From an uncultured Alphaproteobacteria bacterium (GTDB lineage: Bacteria; Pseudomonadota; Alphaproteobacteria; CAAHEQ01; UBA3637), in assembly GCA_947629595.1 (NCBI GenBank), contig CANREI010000008.1, forward strand, positions 1 to 25,768: a stretch of 25,768 bases of DNA, given 5' to 3'. Position 1 is the stretch's first letter. Each line of letters starts with the position of its first letter. The position numbers were made by a program, and so were the translations under genes. This document shows positions 16,100 through 24,758 of this stretch, one piece after another. The notes below the pieces were generated by a model, which was given only the letters and a program-made list of their open reading frames with translations, did no database searches and was not told the origin of the DNA.

Positions 16100-17044
16100 A
16101 TGATAAAAATCAAAAAACAATTTAAAAATTTTTCATTTCCTTTTATGGTGACGGCTTCCCTCTCAAGCGGTTTGCTTTTCGGCATTTTTTTGCTACCGAC
16201 ATCGGCGCAAAGTGCTGAAAATATCGCTTATTTTCAATCAACACCGTCGGAAAATTCTTTGACAACAACCGATTCGTTCTTTCAAAACATTCGTTTGCGT
16301 GCTTTCGGTGACTATAATATGACCAGAAATACGCAGCGGGAAGGTTTTAAAGCTTATTTCAAAGGAACGGGTGCCGATATAACGGCGCAAATGAGTGATT
16401 CATTTTCTGCCGGAATCGGATACGGCTATTCCACCACCGATTTAAAAAAAGACGGCGCCAAAAATCGTATTGACGGCGATACTTATTTCGTTTTCGGCAA
16501 ATATCAGCCCGAAAAGTGGTATATCTCTGCTAATTTAACTTATAATCACAGCCGATATAAAGATAAAAATCCCGATATCAATCAAGCTGGTGCCGATATT
16601 TATCGCGGCGCTCTTTTTTCCGGGTATGAAATGGGAAACGTTCATAATTATTCGGGTTTAAAATATACATATTTGCACGGAAAAGATAAAAATAATGCTG
16701 CTTTCGGAACACCGTTACAAAACGGAGAAGTCATCACTGCCGTTATCGGAACATCTTATAAACGCTTGTATCACCCGACGGAAAATCTTTCGTTAACGCC
16801 GTTATTTTGGTTATCGGGGCAATATGATTTAAAATCAAACAGTCGACAAACCGTAATTGACGTTCCCGATTCCGCTTTTATTTATGCTTTTGAAGGCCGG
16901 CGATTGCATCGCTTGGGCTTGGAAACGGGTGTTCGGCTCGGTATGGCTTACAAACAAGCCCAACTTTCCGTCGGATACGGGTTAAATTGGCGTGTCAGTC
17001 ACACCTCTCAAACGGGAAAACTGAATTTGGCCTGGCACTTCTAG
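16100..17044 (+). CDS. Outer membrane beta-barrel protein (autotransporter-barrel-like)
   Basis: 314 aa from the ATG at 16100, supported by GGAGA six nt upstream; upstream in-frame ATGs at 16046 and 16067 lack this. A long signal peptide (basic KIKKQFK, hydrophobic stretch to SAQSA) precedes ENIAYF. The mature part is almost entirely alternating polar/aromatic strands, for example FSAGIGYGYSTTD, TYFVFGKYQ, WYISANLTYNHSRY and LETGVRLGMAY. It ends LAWHF with the C-terminal aromatic residue used by the Bam complex. There is no passenger domain, so it is a stand-alone barrel related to autotransporter translocator domains. It is divergent from the XRE regulator. Confidence 0.82.
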   Translation: MIKIKKQFKNFSFPFMVTASLSSGLLFGIFLLPTSAQSAENIAYFQSTPSENSLTTTDSFFQNIRLRAFGDYNMTRNTQREGFKAYFKGTGADITAQMSDSFSAGIGYGYSTTDLKKDGAKNRIDGDTYFVFGKYQPEKWYISANLTYNHSRYKDKNPDINQAGADIYRGALFSGYEMGNVHNYSGLKYTYLHGKDKNNAAFGTPLQNGEVITAVIGTSYKRLYHPTENLSLTPLFWLSGQYDLKSNSRQTVIDVPDSAFIYAFEGRRLHRLGLETGVRLGMAYKQAQLSVGYGLNWRVSHTSQTGKLNLAWHF

Positions 17045-17162
17045 TTTGTTTTCAAAAAGATCATTTTCCCCGTTCAAAACCGTTTCAAAATAAAGCGGCG
17101 GCCGGTTTTTGGGAAAGAACAAATAACAAAAATTATTTTTTTCCAAAAAACGGTTTTTCATA

Positions 17163-17191
17163 TTGCTTTTTTAAACAAAAAAAGGTATAAC
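17163..17191 (+). promoter_or_regulatory. Promoter of the 17232-19397 gene cluster
   Basis: TTGCTT, a 17-nt A/T-rich spacer and TATAAC, ending 40 nt before the ATG at 17232. Confidence 0.6.
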
Positions 17192-17231
17192 GAAAATTAA
17201 GCTGTTTCAATTTTTAAAAACGGATAGGGAA

Positions 17232-17792
17232 ATGATAAAATTTTATGCTTTTTTAACAACGTTGTTTTTTACAATCAAATCTTGGGCAAATCCGGCGTGT
17301 CCCGTCTGTATGGTCACGGTCGGTGCGTCTTTGTATCTGGCGGAAAAATCCGGTTTGGATAAATGTGTCATCGGTGTTTGGTCGGGCGCGCTTTTGGCGA
17401 TTGTCGGTTATTTTCTTATTCGGTGGTTTAATAAAAAAAATTGGCATTTTCCCGCGCGTGATTTTATTTTAATGCTTTTATCCGTCGGTTCCATCGGGTT
17501 TATGTATCTTCCCGATATGCCCGGCGCTATTGATTATCACCCGATTATTATCGGCTTTTTGTATATTGATTCGTTTTTATTCAGTAATTTAATCGGAGCG
17601 GCAGCTTTTATCGGCGGCATTCATTTTTATGAACGGATGAAAGCCAAAAACGGCGGACATGCCCATTTCCCGTTTGAAAAAGTGGTTGTTCCCGTTTTAA
17701 CGGTTGCGCTGATCAGTTTACTGTTTTATTATCATCCGTTGTGTGATTGTGCCGAACGAGATGCAGCAAACTTACCCGTTTTATCAGAATAA
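17232..17792 (+). CDS. Multi-pass membrane protein with a CPVC motif
   Basis: 186 aa. An N-terminal signal-like helix (FYAFLTTLFFTIKSWA) is followed at once by NPACPVCMV, a CxxC pair that would sit at the outer face. About four more helices follow (VIGVWSGALLAIVGYFLI, DFILMLLSVGSIGFMYL, LIGAAAFIGGIHF, VVVPVLTVALISLLFYY), then a C-terminal HPLCDC. The cysteine pairs hint at redox or metal binding but no family is recognised. ATG preceded by TAGGGAA. It is first in a same-strand cluster with the 17803 gene and zntB. Confidence 0.75.
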   Translation: MIKFYAFLTTLFFTIKSWANPACPVCMVTVGASLYLAEKSGLDKCVIGVWSGALLAIVGYFLIRWFNKKNWHFPARDFILMLLSVGSIGFMYLPDMPGAIDYHPIIIGFLYIDSFLFSNLIGAAAFIGGIHFYERMKAKNGGHAHFPFEKVVVPVLTVALISLLFYYHPLCDCAERDAANLPVLSE

Positions 17793-17802
17793 GGAGGGAA
17801 AA

Positions 17803-18384
17803 ATGGAAAAAGCGAAAAACGTTAAAGAATTTGTTGAACGCATTGACAATATGAAAAAGAAAAATCCGAAAGATCTTTCTTCCGATCAAGATTTAACCAT
17901 CGGAATTATGAATTTAATTTCCATTGAGGAACATTTAATTTTTTCCGGTGCCAAAACGGGGAAAAATTCTTTTTATGATATGGTGCAAGACATTCGGGAA
18001 ATGCGCAAAAACTTACTGTTGAAAGTGATTCCTTCTTATGAGGGAGAAGTGTGGTGCATTTCAAAGCATTTATTGGCAACCGCCATGCGTTTGATGGAAG
18101 TGGGAACCAAACAACAATCCATGGGCAATAAAGAAGAAGCTTATCAATTATTTAATCAGGCATACGATTTATATTGCCTGTTTTGGGGATTGAATATGAA
18201 TCTTGTTGATGCCAAAGAAATTTCATGGAAACCCGATTCATTGGAAGATGTGAAAAAAGAAGCGTCCGCTTTAATGAAACCGGCACAAAAAACAGAGGCG
18301 CCCGTTGTTGAAGCACAACCCGATTCTTTATTCGGCAAATTAAAATCGGTGGTGCGTAAGGCGGTTGACTGTTGCATTGAGTAA
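17803..18384 (+). CDS. Uncharacterised cytoplasmic helical protein
   Basis: 193 aa from the ATG at 17803, set by a strong AAGGAGGG; an earlier in-frame ATG lies inside the upstream gene without such a site. No signal peptide or membrane segment. The protein looks all-helical: FVERIDNMKKK, a central LISIEEHLIFSG, and a TPR-like pair around ATAMRLMEVGTKQQSMGNKE and AYQLFNQAYDLYCLFWGL. The tail is Pro/Ala/Lys-rich and ends VDCCIE. It lies 10 nt after the CPVC membrane protein and 41 nt before zntB, so a shared transcript is likely. Function unknown. Confidence 0.75.
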   Translation: MEKAKNVKEFVERIDNMKKKNPKDLSSDQDLTIGIMNLISIEEHLIFSGAKTGKNSFYDMVQDIREMRKNLLLKVIPSYEGEVWCISKHLLATAMRLMEVGTKQQSMGNKEEAYQLFNQAYDLYCLFWGLNMNLVDAKEISWKPDSLEDVKKEASALMKPAQKTEAPVVEAQPDSLFGKLKSVVRKAVDCCIE

Positions 18385-18425
18385 AACTGAAACCCATCGT
18401 TTTAACAAACAAAAGGGGGCAGAAA

Positions 18426-19397
18426 ATGACAACGATTACACCGGAATTCGGCGTTACATTTGACGGAAAAGGCGGTGCCAAACTGCTTGATTTGGAACGT
18501 GTTCCCAACACATCGGAAAAGCCGATGTGGATTCACATTGACTATAAAGATACCGAAAATCAGGAATGGCTCAAAGAAATGCGGTTAGATGAACGCGTGA
18601 TTGAAAATTTGGTTGATGAAGATACGTCGCCGCGTTATTTTCCGAAAAAGAAAGGTATTTTGGTGGTTATGCGGGGCATAAACACTCAAAAATCTGCCGA
18701 AATCGATGATATGGTTGCCCTTCATATCTGGCTTGAAAAAAACAGAATTTTAACTCTTTCTCACCGACCGATTCCGGCTGTTCGCCGCGTGCGCTCCCTG
18801 TTGCGGAAGGGCATGGGCCCCGAAACACCGTCCGATTGCTTTATTGCCCTGTTGAAAGTGATGACGGAACACATTGAAAATACCATTGTGCAAATCGGTG
18901 ACGAAGTTGATGCATTGGAAGAAAAAGTGATTGAACCCGATAGTTTTCGCAACAAATCCATTCGAGAAAATTTAAGCCAATTGCGGCATAAAATTGTGGG
19001 ATTACGGCGTTATCTGGTTCCGCAAAGAGACGTGGCAAAAGTGCTAAGAAGTGTTTCGCATCCGGTGTTAACGGAAGAAAACACAAACCAGCTTCGGGAA
19101 ATTTATCTTGATTTATCCAAAGCCGTGGAAGATTTAAATTCCGCGCGCGATCACTCCACCGTCACGCAGGAAGAATTAGATTCCAAAACCAACGTGAGTT
19201 TAAACCAAACCATGTATATTATGTCGATTGTCATTGTTATCTTTACACCGCTCACGTTTATCACCGGTTTATTGGGTGCCAACATCGGCGGTATTCCTTT
19301 CGGACAAGACAGTCACGGATTTAGCATTATTGCTTTATTTTTATTTTTAGTCGCTGTGTTGCAATTATCCGTTTTGAAAAAAATGCGCTGGTTTTAA
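18426..19397 (+). CDS. zntB: ZntB-type CorA-superfamily zinc transporter
   Basis: 323 aa, ATG after AAAGGGGG. The N-terminal cytosolic alpha/beta domain includes WIHIDYKD and ALHIWLEKNRILTLSHRP. A long stalk helix leads to two C-terminal transmembrane helices. The CorA-superfamily pore loop reads TGLLGANIGGIPF; this GxNxGGIP form is characteristic of ZntB, whereas CorA Mg2+ channels have GMNFE-like sequence. ZntB is a pentameric inner-membrane Zn2+ transporter, reported as a proton-coupled importer. It ends one base before the convergent gene at 19399, so the two 3' ends share no terminator. Confidence 0.92.
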   Translation: MTTITPEFGVTFDGKGGAKLLDLERVPNTSEKPMWIHIDYKDTENQEWLKEMRLDERVIENLVDEDTSPRYFPKKKGILVVMRGINTQKSAEIDDMVALHIWLEKNRILTLSHRPIPAVRRVRSLLRKGMGPETPSDCFIALLKVMTEHIENTIVQIGDEVDALEEKVIEPDSFRNKSIRENLSQLRHKIVGLRRYLVPQRDVAKVLRSVSHPVLTEENTNQLREIYLDLSKAVEDLNSARDHSTVTQEELDSKTNVSLNQTMYIMSIVIVIFTPLTFITGLLGANIGGIPFGQDSHGFSIIALFLFLVAVLQLSVLKKMRWF

Positions 19398-19398
19398 T

Positions 19399-20040
19399 TT
19401 ACCACGTCGGACATAACTTTGTTGTTTCCCGATAGGATTCGGGTGTATCGATAGCATAATTTTTTTCGGCAATTTTACGATTGATATGATCTAACAGCGG
19501 TTTGATTTTTGTTTGTATTTGATTAAACTGTCTTTGCATGATTTGTTTGGCACGCGCAGCGGTATAAGCATATTCCGGACGCAAATTTTTAACGGCTTCT
19601 CTTAATTCTTTTTCAATATCGGGACGGAAAAAGGTTAAGGCTTGCTGAAAAACGCTCACATGATAATCTTCATGATCTTTAATCACTTGATAGTTACAAG
19701 AATTTTTCGGATATTTTTTATCGATATAAACTTTTAAACTTTGATAACCTAATGTGAAATGAATGGTTTTTAATCCGATACACACGCGCGTACCTTCCGG
19801 TTGAACAAACGTTTCTCCGCTCATACCTACCTGAATGGCCGCCGTCGTTAATCCCAACGTATTAGGCGACATCGGCCCGTTTGTTAAGCTTTGAAATTCG
19901 TTTCGACTATGCGACGTATCATAGATAACGGCAGGATTGGGCGCTGAAATATCAATTTGTATTTCATTCTTATCACACAAAGCATTTGCGTTTTGTGCGT
20001 ATAAGAAATATAATAAAAAAACAAACAATCTTTTTTTCAT
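19399..20040 (-). CDS. Exported protein with HExxH motif (putative zinc protease)
   Basis: 213 aa. The signal peptide is KKRLFVFLLYFLYAQNANA, cleaving before LCDKN. The mature protein contains DHEDYHVSVFQQ, an exact HExxH zinc-protease-type motif at about residue 122. It recalls the DUF922 group of putative metal-dependent proteases, where an N-terminal beta region precedes the motif, but I am not certain of the family. The C-terminal part is helical and basic. Its start is 32 bp from the divergent exonuclease III gene, so promoters must lie in or near each other's 5' ends. Confidence 0.75.
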   Translation of the reverse strand: MKKRLFVFLLYFLYAQNANALCDKNEIQIDISAPNPAVIYDTSHSRNEFQSLTNGPMSPNTLGLTTAAIQVGMSGETFVQPEGTRVCIGLKTIHFTLGYQSLKVYIDKKYPKNSCNYQVIKDHEDYHVSVFQQALTFFRPDIEKELREAVKNLRPEYAYTAARAKQIMQRQFNQIQTKIKPLLDHINRKIAEKNYAIDTPESYRETTKLCPTW

Positions 20041-20072
20041 TCTGTTTTCAATATAGCAAAAAGGAAAATAAA

Positions 20073-20867
20073 ATGCAAATTATTTCTTGGAATGTGGCTT
20101 CAATTCGGGCGCGATTGCCGTTATTGCTGCATTTATTGGCGGAAAAACAACCGGATATTGTTTTTTTGCAGGAAATTAAAGCAACGGAAGATACTTTTCC
20201 GTTTGACGCTTTGAAAAAGGCCGGTTATTTTGCTTACATTCACGGACAAAAAAGTTTTAACGGGGTAGCTGTTTTAAGCAAAAAGCCGTTAGAAGTGAAA
20301 GAGTTATTTGTTGAAGGTTTATATGATGATCAAGCCCGTTTTATTGCTGCCGGCTTTGAAAAAACGCTCTTTGTTTGCGTTTATGCGCCCAACGGTGCAC
20401 CGCCGATGAATAATCCTGCCGATAACAGTCGCCTTCTTTATAAACTTTCTTGGTATGAAAGCTTAAAGCAAACGCTTGAAAACTATTTAAATCAAGGTTT
20501 TTCCGTTGTTTTGGGCGGTGATTTTAACGTGATTGAATCAGATGAAGATGTTTATGATCCCGATGTGTTTCGTTTCGGTCCGCTTATGGTACCGCCGGTT
20601 CGAAAAGCTTTTCAACAAATTACAAACTTGCCGTTTCTAAACACCATAAAAGCCGTTCCGCACCCCCAACCGCTTTATTCTTATTGGGATTTTCAAATGC
20701 TGGCTTTTCAACGAAATTCAGGCATTTTACTTGATTTTATTTTTATTCCGAATGCTTGGAAACAAAATCTTGTTCAAGCGGGTGTTTATCGCGCATACAG
20801 AAAAATGGAAAAACCGTCCGATCACGCGCCGGTTTATTGCCTGTTAAACGATTCCTCCGATTCGTGA
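20073..20867 (+). CDS. xthA: Exodeoxyribonuclease III (AP endonuclease)
   Basis: 264 aa from the ATG at 20073, preceded by AAAAGGAAAA; the frame extends upstream but without family similarity. Exonuclease III signatures: MQIISWNVASIRAR at the start, DIVFLQEIKA (catalytic Glu), NGVAVLSKKP, VYAPNG, LGGDFNV (catalytic Asp-Asn) and the terminal SDHAPV (catalytic Asp-His). It cleaves at abasic sites and removes 3' blocking groups in base excision repair. The segment normally reading like RIDxI is GILLDFIFI here, a mild deviation. Its 3' end overlaps the convergent CDGSH gene by 34 nt. Confidence 0.95.
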   Translation: MQIISWNVASIRARLPLLLHLLAEKQPDIVFLQEIKATEDTFPFDALKKAGYFAYIHGQKSFNGVAVLSKKPLEVKELFVEGLYDDQARFIAAGFEKTLFVCVYAPNGAPPMNNPADNSRLLYKLSWYESLKQTLENYLNQGFSVVLGGDFNVIESDEDVYDPDVFRFGPLMVPPVRKAFQQITNLPFLNTIKAVPHPQPLYSYWDFQMLAFQRNSGILLDFIFIPNAWKQNLVQAGVYRAYRKMEKPSDHAPVYCLLNDSSDS

Positions 20868-21559
20868 AGGGCAGGACTGTCAGCTGCATGGGAGCCGTCA
20901 CAAAACGGCGTATTTTTGCTTTTCCCGCATCGACAAAGTGCTTGTAACCGCCGTTTTTCATAAGGCTTTCCGTTATCATCCGTCACGGTAATATTCCCGC
21001 GCAGCCCTAACGGACCCGATACTTTCAATTGCGGATCTTCAATCACCAATATCAAAGGCTCGGCTTCCGATTCAATCACGGCGCCCGTTTGATTATTTGT
21101 AATAATTAAGCGTCCGGCCGGACACAGATGCGCTTCCCGCACGGTTAATTGATCCGTAATCGGTTGCCCTTGTCGCACCAGATTCCAAATACGTCCGAAA
21201 CCGTCACAAAAACGCGCAAACGCACAATATTTTTCATTATCATGCAGTGTTAAATTCGGCCCCGAAAACGTTTCGGCTCCTGATAATATCGGTAAATGCG
21301 GCGCCCTACAAACACCATGAAACCCGTGAATATGTTGTCCGTCGCAAAAGGGTTTGTTGCGACTTTTTCCGCAGCGACAAAGCATAACTTGTTCTTTTCC
21401 CGCGTTTTTATCTTCCCCGATCTGATATTTTGTAATAACGCCGGTTTCATCAGGTGTTAAGCGTGCTTCTTTAATCGGCACTTTTCCTTTCACAAGATAC
21501 GGACCGTTCGGCGTGACCGTAACGGTGACCGATTCGGTATTTGTTTTTGATTGCTCCAT
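20834..21559 (-). CDS. Twin-CDGSH iron-sulfur protein
   Basis: 241 aa. Two CDGSH motifs: CRCGKSRNKPFCDGQH near residue 60 and CRCGKSKNTPFCDGSH near residue 210. Each has the 3Cys-1His pattern that binds a redox-active [2Fe-2S] cluster. Between them, CAFARFCDGFGRIWNL and REAHLCPAGRL look like the divergent ferredoxin-like (DUF1271/Fer4_19) unit often fused to CDGSH domains. No signal peptide or membrane helix, so cytosolic. The ATG follows GAGGGAAAAAAT. The C-terminal 34 nt overlap xthA tail to tail. Biological role in bacteria is not settled; iron-sulfur or redox homeostasis is the usual suggestion. Confidence 0.9.
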   Translation of the reverse strand: MEQSKTNTESVTVTVTPNGPYLVKGKVPIKEARLTPDETGVITKYQIGEDKNAGKEQVMLCRCGKSRNKPFCDGQHIHGFHGVCRAPHLPILSGAETFSGPNLTLHDNEKYCAFARFCDGFGRIWNLVRQGQPITDQLTVREAHLCPAGRLIITNNQTGAVIESEAEPLILVIEDPQLKVSGPLGLRGNITVTDDNGKPYEKRRLQALCRCGKSKNTPFCDGSHAADSPALHESEESFNRQ

Positions 21560-21639
21560 ATTTTTTCCCTCTTTTTTCTTTTCTTATGGATTTTAAAATG
21601 CAAAAAAACAAGTGAAAGACAATTTTTTTAGTCAAAATA

Positions 21640-21667
21640 TTGTAATTTTTATTTGAAACCTTATATA
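21640..21667 (+). promoter_or_regulatory. Promoter candidate for the DUF378 gene
   Basis: TTGTAA, a 16-nt spacer and TATATA, 24 nt before the ATG at 21692. Moderate match. Confidence 0.45.
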
Positions 21668-21691
21668 TAGCAAGCAACGAAAGGAGACTAT

Positions 21692-21889
21692 ATGGATATA
21701 TTGATGAAAACACTTTCCGTGTTATGTCTGATCGGCGCTTTGAACTGGGGGTTGGTCGGATTATTCGGTTTTGACTTGGTTGCGTTTTTATTCGGCGCAA
21801 TGAGCATTGTATCCCGCATTATTTATTCCGTTATCGGAATCGGTGCGGTGGTGTTGGTTGTGCTTGCCATTCGAAACCATATCGAATAA
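21692..21889 (+). CDS. DUF378 family small membrane protein
   Basis: 65 aa, ATG preceded by AAAGGAGA. Two transmembrane helices: TLSVLCLIGALNWGLVGLFG, then IIYSVIGIGAVVLVVLAI after the conserved FDLVAFLFG linker. The ALNWGLVG...FDLV pattern is characteristic of DUF378 (YuzA-like) proteins, whose function is unknown. It stands alone between a promoter-like sequence and a strong terminator. Confidence 0.9.
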   Translation: MDILMKTLSVLCLIGALNWGLVGLFGFDLVAFLFGAMSIVSRIIYSVIGIGAVVLVVLAIRNHIE

Positions 21890-21892
21890 CAA

Positions 21893-21926
21893 AAAAAACA
21901 TCTCCTGTTTCGGGAGATGTTTTTTT
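21893..21926. terminator. Bidirectional intrinsic terminator
   Basis: ACATCTCC pairs with GGAGATGT around a 7-nt loop, flanked by an A-run on the left and a T-run on the right. It therefore works for DUF378 (plus) and for virB4 (minus), which converge here. Confidence 0.92.
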
Positions 21927-21941
21927 ATCCTGTTTTTTCCT

Positions 21942-24386
21942 TTACGCTTTATCCAAATAGGCTTGAACCAGTGCATCGGTATCTTTTATTTGTTTGGAAA
22001 GCTGTTCGGCCAATAACACGTTTTTGTTACCGGAGGAATAAACTTTTAAATAGGGTCCCAACCCGCTTAAATCAACATCCAGAATAACCGATTCGTGAAT
22101 GGCGGGACGCGAAACCAAAATGGCATATTTCCTGTCGGCAAATTCTTTACCCATAATAAAATTCATTTCACGCGGGGTTAAATTCCATGTGGCATAATCG
22201 GACGGATTGGCCTGCGGGTTGCGGAAGAAAATAACCGTTTGACACTGACCGCGAATCACATCGCCCAATCCGTTATCATCCAAAAAGCGCGGCTGCTGGA
22301 AGGCGCACAAAAATGCCTGCCGTTTTTTACGCCCTTCTCGTAAGCCGACAATAAAGCTGTCTTTAAACATGGGGTGTTCCAACATCGGGGCGGTTTCATC
22401 AATCATAATCAAACTCGGCGCACCGGTTGCCGTTGCCAATGTATGAATTCGATGCATCACATAGCTGATAACCGCCGGCGCCAACACACCGTCTTGGAAA
22501 ATGGTGGTAAAGTCAAACGCCATATAGCGACTGGATAAATCCAAATTATCGGTTAAAGAGTTAAAAATACGGCCGTATTGATCATCATTCACCCAGCGGA
22601 ACAATTCCCGACGCATAAATCCGTTCGGCGCAAAACAACTCTTATAAAGATTTTTCATTAACCGCTCGTCAGGGCGCAAATATTCAAATGCCGTTGTAAC
22701 GGCACGGGCAATTTCCTGTTCGGAAACGGCATCCGTTCCGCCGGTAATATCCCGCATCCATGTGCGTAAAAAGGCGCGATTATCCGATGTATCGGGTACG
22801 GCAAACGGATTTAACGACACCGATTCTTCCCCGCCGTCAAACCGCACATACGGCGCATTCAACATTAACGCAAACACTTTGGCACCGTTGTTGCGATCAA
22901 AGAAATAGGTGTGCAAATCGGGAATTCGCATGGATTGTCCGGCCATAAAGGAGAAGAATGTTGTTTTACCTTGCCCCGTCGGCCCGATTAAAGCCGTATG
23001 CGCCACCGCATAAGCTTCTTCCGAAACGTGGAATTGGAAAGCATAGGCCGTGCCGGTAATGGTTCGGAAATATGAAAGCGGCATCGGACCCCAGTCGGAT
23101 TTCCGCCGACCTTCCGCCGTTTTATCAATACAAATACTGCATGCTACCACGCGAGATAAATATAAGAACGTGCGCGGATAAATTTCATACGTGGGGAATT
23201 GTGCAAAGAACGAAGCTTGCGCCGCCCAACCGTCACGAACGGGTGTTACGTTATAAATGCGGCAGATTTTTTCAACTTCTTCCTGCCCGAATTTCACTTC
23301 ATCTTTTGTTTGCCCGAAAATAAACACCGTCATGGCATATTCGTTTAAGGTCTGTCCGTCGGCATCGGATTGATCCAACCATTCCAAAGCCGTGGAATAC
23401 TGCGCCATCACGTTTGTTGAAAAAGTGGTTAAAAAGGCCATACGCCGTTGTTGCATCAGCAACATATTGGCTTTAATCATGGGAATGGCTTTAATGTTAT
23501 GTAACAGCGTGACTTCGCAATCAATACTTAAAATATCGGCAATCATTTGTTCGTCCATAAAGTCGCCGGGCTTGCGAATACCGATACAAATGCCGAGTTT
23601 TTCATTATCACCCGAAATAAATTTAATAATGCCTTCATCGCGGGTAAAATGAATATAATCCGCGGTTAAAAGCGCATTTAAATATTCCCCCTGCTCACCG
23701 CCGATTCGCGGTTTGGGAACAGATAAAGGACTGGCCAACTGGGCAAACAGCCAAAACGGACTTTGATCGTTGGTTTTAAACGGCGGTTTTTCGGAAATAA
23801 GACGCGGTTCATACATATCCAAAATAGATGTTAAAGCCAGTGAGGCCTGTTGCAAATCGTCCATGGCATTTTTGCGGTCATTGACGGAAATAACAATATA
23901 ATGTTTGTTGCGAAACACCCGATGCAAACTTTCCATCCATTTATCGGAAACCGTGCGCAACAATTTACTGTCTTTATGTTGTCCCAAATCGGACAAAGAA
24001 ATTTTTTCCCGAACGGTAATCACGCGCGAAACAACTTCCAGCTGCGCCATGGAATCAATCCATTGTTTTCGAGCGCCCGTTAAAGAAACGCGTTCGGAAC
24101 CGGTTAATAAGGTTGTGTCAACCCCCTTTACTTCATACACCCGCGCCAACGAACCGTTGCGTAAATGAATGGTAGCGCCGTCTTCATCTAATTTACTGAA
24201 CGGCAAAAAGTCGGAGACACGCGTTTCTTTGGGTTTCGGTAAAATAATATCACCGAGCTTTGTTACAAACACGGACATAATCATCATGGTACCGATAACG
24301 CCGATAACGGCCATCCACGTTGAAAACGAGGAAGCACCCTGCGCCAACATGCCTAAAACGTTTATATCCATCGGTATACTGTTCAT
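21942..24386 (-). CDS. virB4: VirB4-family type IV secretion ATPase
   Basis: 814 aa, normal length for VirB4/CagE/TrbE. An N-terminal membrane-proximal helix (STWMAVIGVIGTMMIMSVFV) precedes the VirB N-domain (residues about 60-430) and a C-terminal AAA+-like motor. Walker A GPTGQGKTTFF is at about residue 467, Walker B SLIMIDE near 658, followed by GLREGRKKRQAFLCAFQQPR and the arginine-rich region typical of VirB4. VirB4 energises substrate transfer and pilus assembly at the inner membrane. It follows virB3 by 21 bp and is closed by a terminator, with no virB6 or other vir gene in the window. A later in-frame ATG (residue 6) is an alternative start. Confidence 0.95.
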   Translation of the reverse strand: MNSIPMDINVLGMLAQGASSFSTWMAVIGVIGTMMIMSVFVTKLGDIILPKPKETRVSDFLPFSKLDEDGATIHLRNGSLARVYEVKGVDTTLLTGSERVSLTGARKQWIDSMAQLEVVSRVITVREKISLSDLGQHKDSKLLRTVSDKWMESLHRVFRNKHYIVISVNDRKNAMDDLQQASLALTSILDMYEPRLISEKPPFKTNDQSPFWLFAQLASPLSVPKPRIGGEQGEYLNALLTADYIHFTRDEGIIKFISGDNEKLGICIGIRKPGDFMDEQMIADILSIDCEVTLLHNIKAIPMIKANMLLMQQRRMAFLTTFSTNVMAQYSTALEWLDQSDADGQTLNEYAMTVFIFGQTKDEVKFGQEEVEKICRIYNVTPVRDGWAAQASFFAQFPTYEIYPRTFLYLSRVVACSICIDKTAEGRRKSDWGPMPLSYFRTITGTAYAFQFHVSEEAYAVAHTALIGPTGQGKTTFFSFMAGQSMRIPDLHTYFFDRNNGAKVFALMLNAPYVRFDGGEESVSLNPFAVPDTSDNRAFLRTWMRDITGGTDAVSEQEIARAVTTAFEYLRPDERLMKNLYKSCFAPNGFMRRELFRWVNDDQYGRIFNSLTDNLDLSSRYMAFDFTTIFQDGVLAPAVISYVMHRIHTLATATGAPSLIMIDETAPMLEHPMFKDSFIVGLREGRKKRQAFLCAFQQPRFLDDNGLGDVIRGQCQTVIFFRNPQANPSDYATWNLTPREMNFIMGKEFADRKYAILVSRPAIHESVILDVDLSGLGPYLKVYSSGNKNVLLAEQLSKQIKDTDALVQAYLDKA

Positions 24387-24407
24387 TGATTTTTATAATC
24401 CTTATTT

Positions 24408-24698
24408 TTAAGGCGCCAACTTATGCCCTTTAACGGGGTAAATGTTTTTTGTGGGAGAAGACATCGGCCCGTAAGTCATCATCATACGAGACATATGCGG
24501 TTCATTCCAGGCATAACCGGCAATAATGAGATGACCGATTCCCAACGGTAAAATAAACCACAACGGGTTTGTGTTAAACACGGCCAAACACATAACCATA
24601 ATGCCCATTTGCATGGAAAAATTAACAACCGCCGGCACAAACGGCGCCCAAAAGATTTTAGGCGGCATGGCCACGGCTTTCAAAATCGGTTCACGCAT
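24408..24698 (-). CDS. virB3: VirB3-family type IV secretion protein
   Basis: 96 aa from the ATG at 24698, preceded by AAAAGGAAAAAAC. The frame extends upstream, but that part is Lys/Phe-rich AT sequence unlike the family. EPILKAVAMPPKIFWAPFVPA is the VirB3 N-terminal amphipathic region. Two adjacent transmembrane helices follow (VVNFSMQMGIMVMCLAVF and LWFILPLGIGHLIIAGYAW), then the HMSRMMM segment. VirB3 is an inner-membrane subunit that associates with VirB4, matching its position directly upstream of virB4. Confidence 0.9.
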   Translation of the reverse strand: MREPILKAVAMPPKIFWAPFVPAVVNFSMQMGIMVMCLAVFNTNPLWFILPLGIGHLIIAGYAWNEPHMSRMMMTYGPMSSPTKNIYPVKGHKLAP

Positions 24699-24729
24699 TG
24701 TTTTTTCCTTTTTAAAATCACTTTTTTTT

Positions 24730-24758
24730 ATTATAACAGATAAAAAAACAAATGAACA
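24730..24758 (-). promoter_or_regulatory. Promoter candidate of virB3-virB4
   Basis: Minus-strand TGTTCA, a 17-nt spacer and a perfect TATAAT, 31 nt upstream of the virB3 ATG. The -35 is weak. Confidence 0.5.

Noticed and set aside
17045..17162. Imperfect inverted repeat after the outer membrane protein gene as a terminator
   Set aside because: CCGGTTTTTGGGAAA and TTTCCAAAAAACGG pair only imperfectly across a loop of more than 20 nt and lack a clean T-run.
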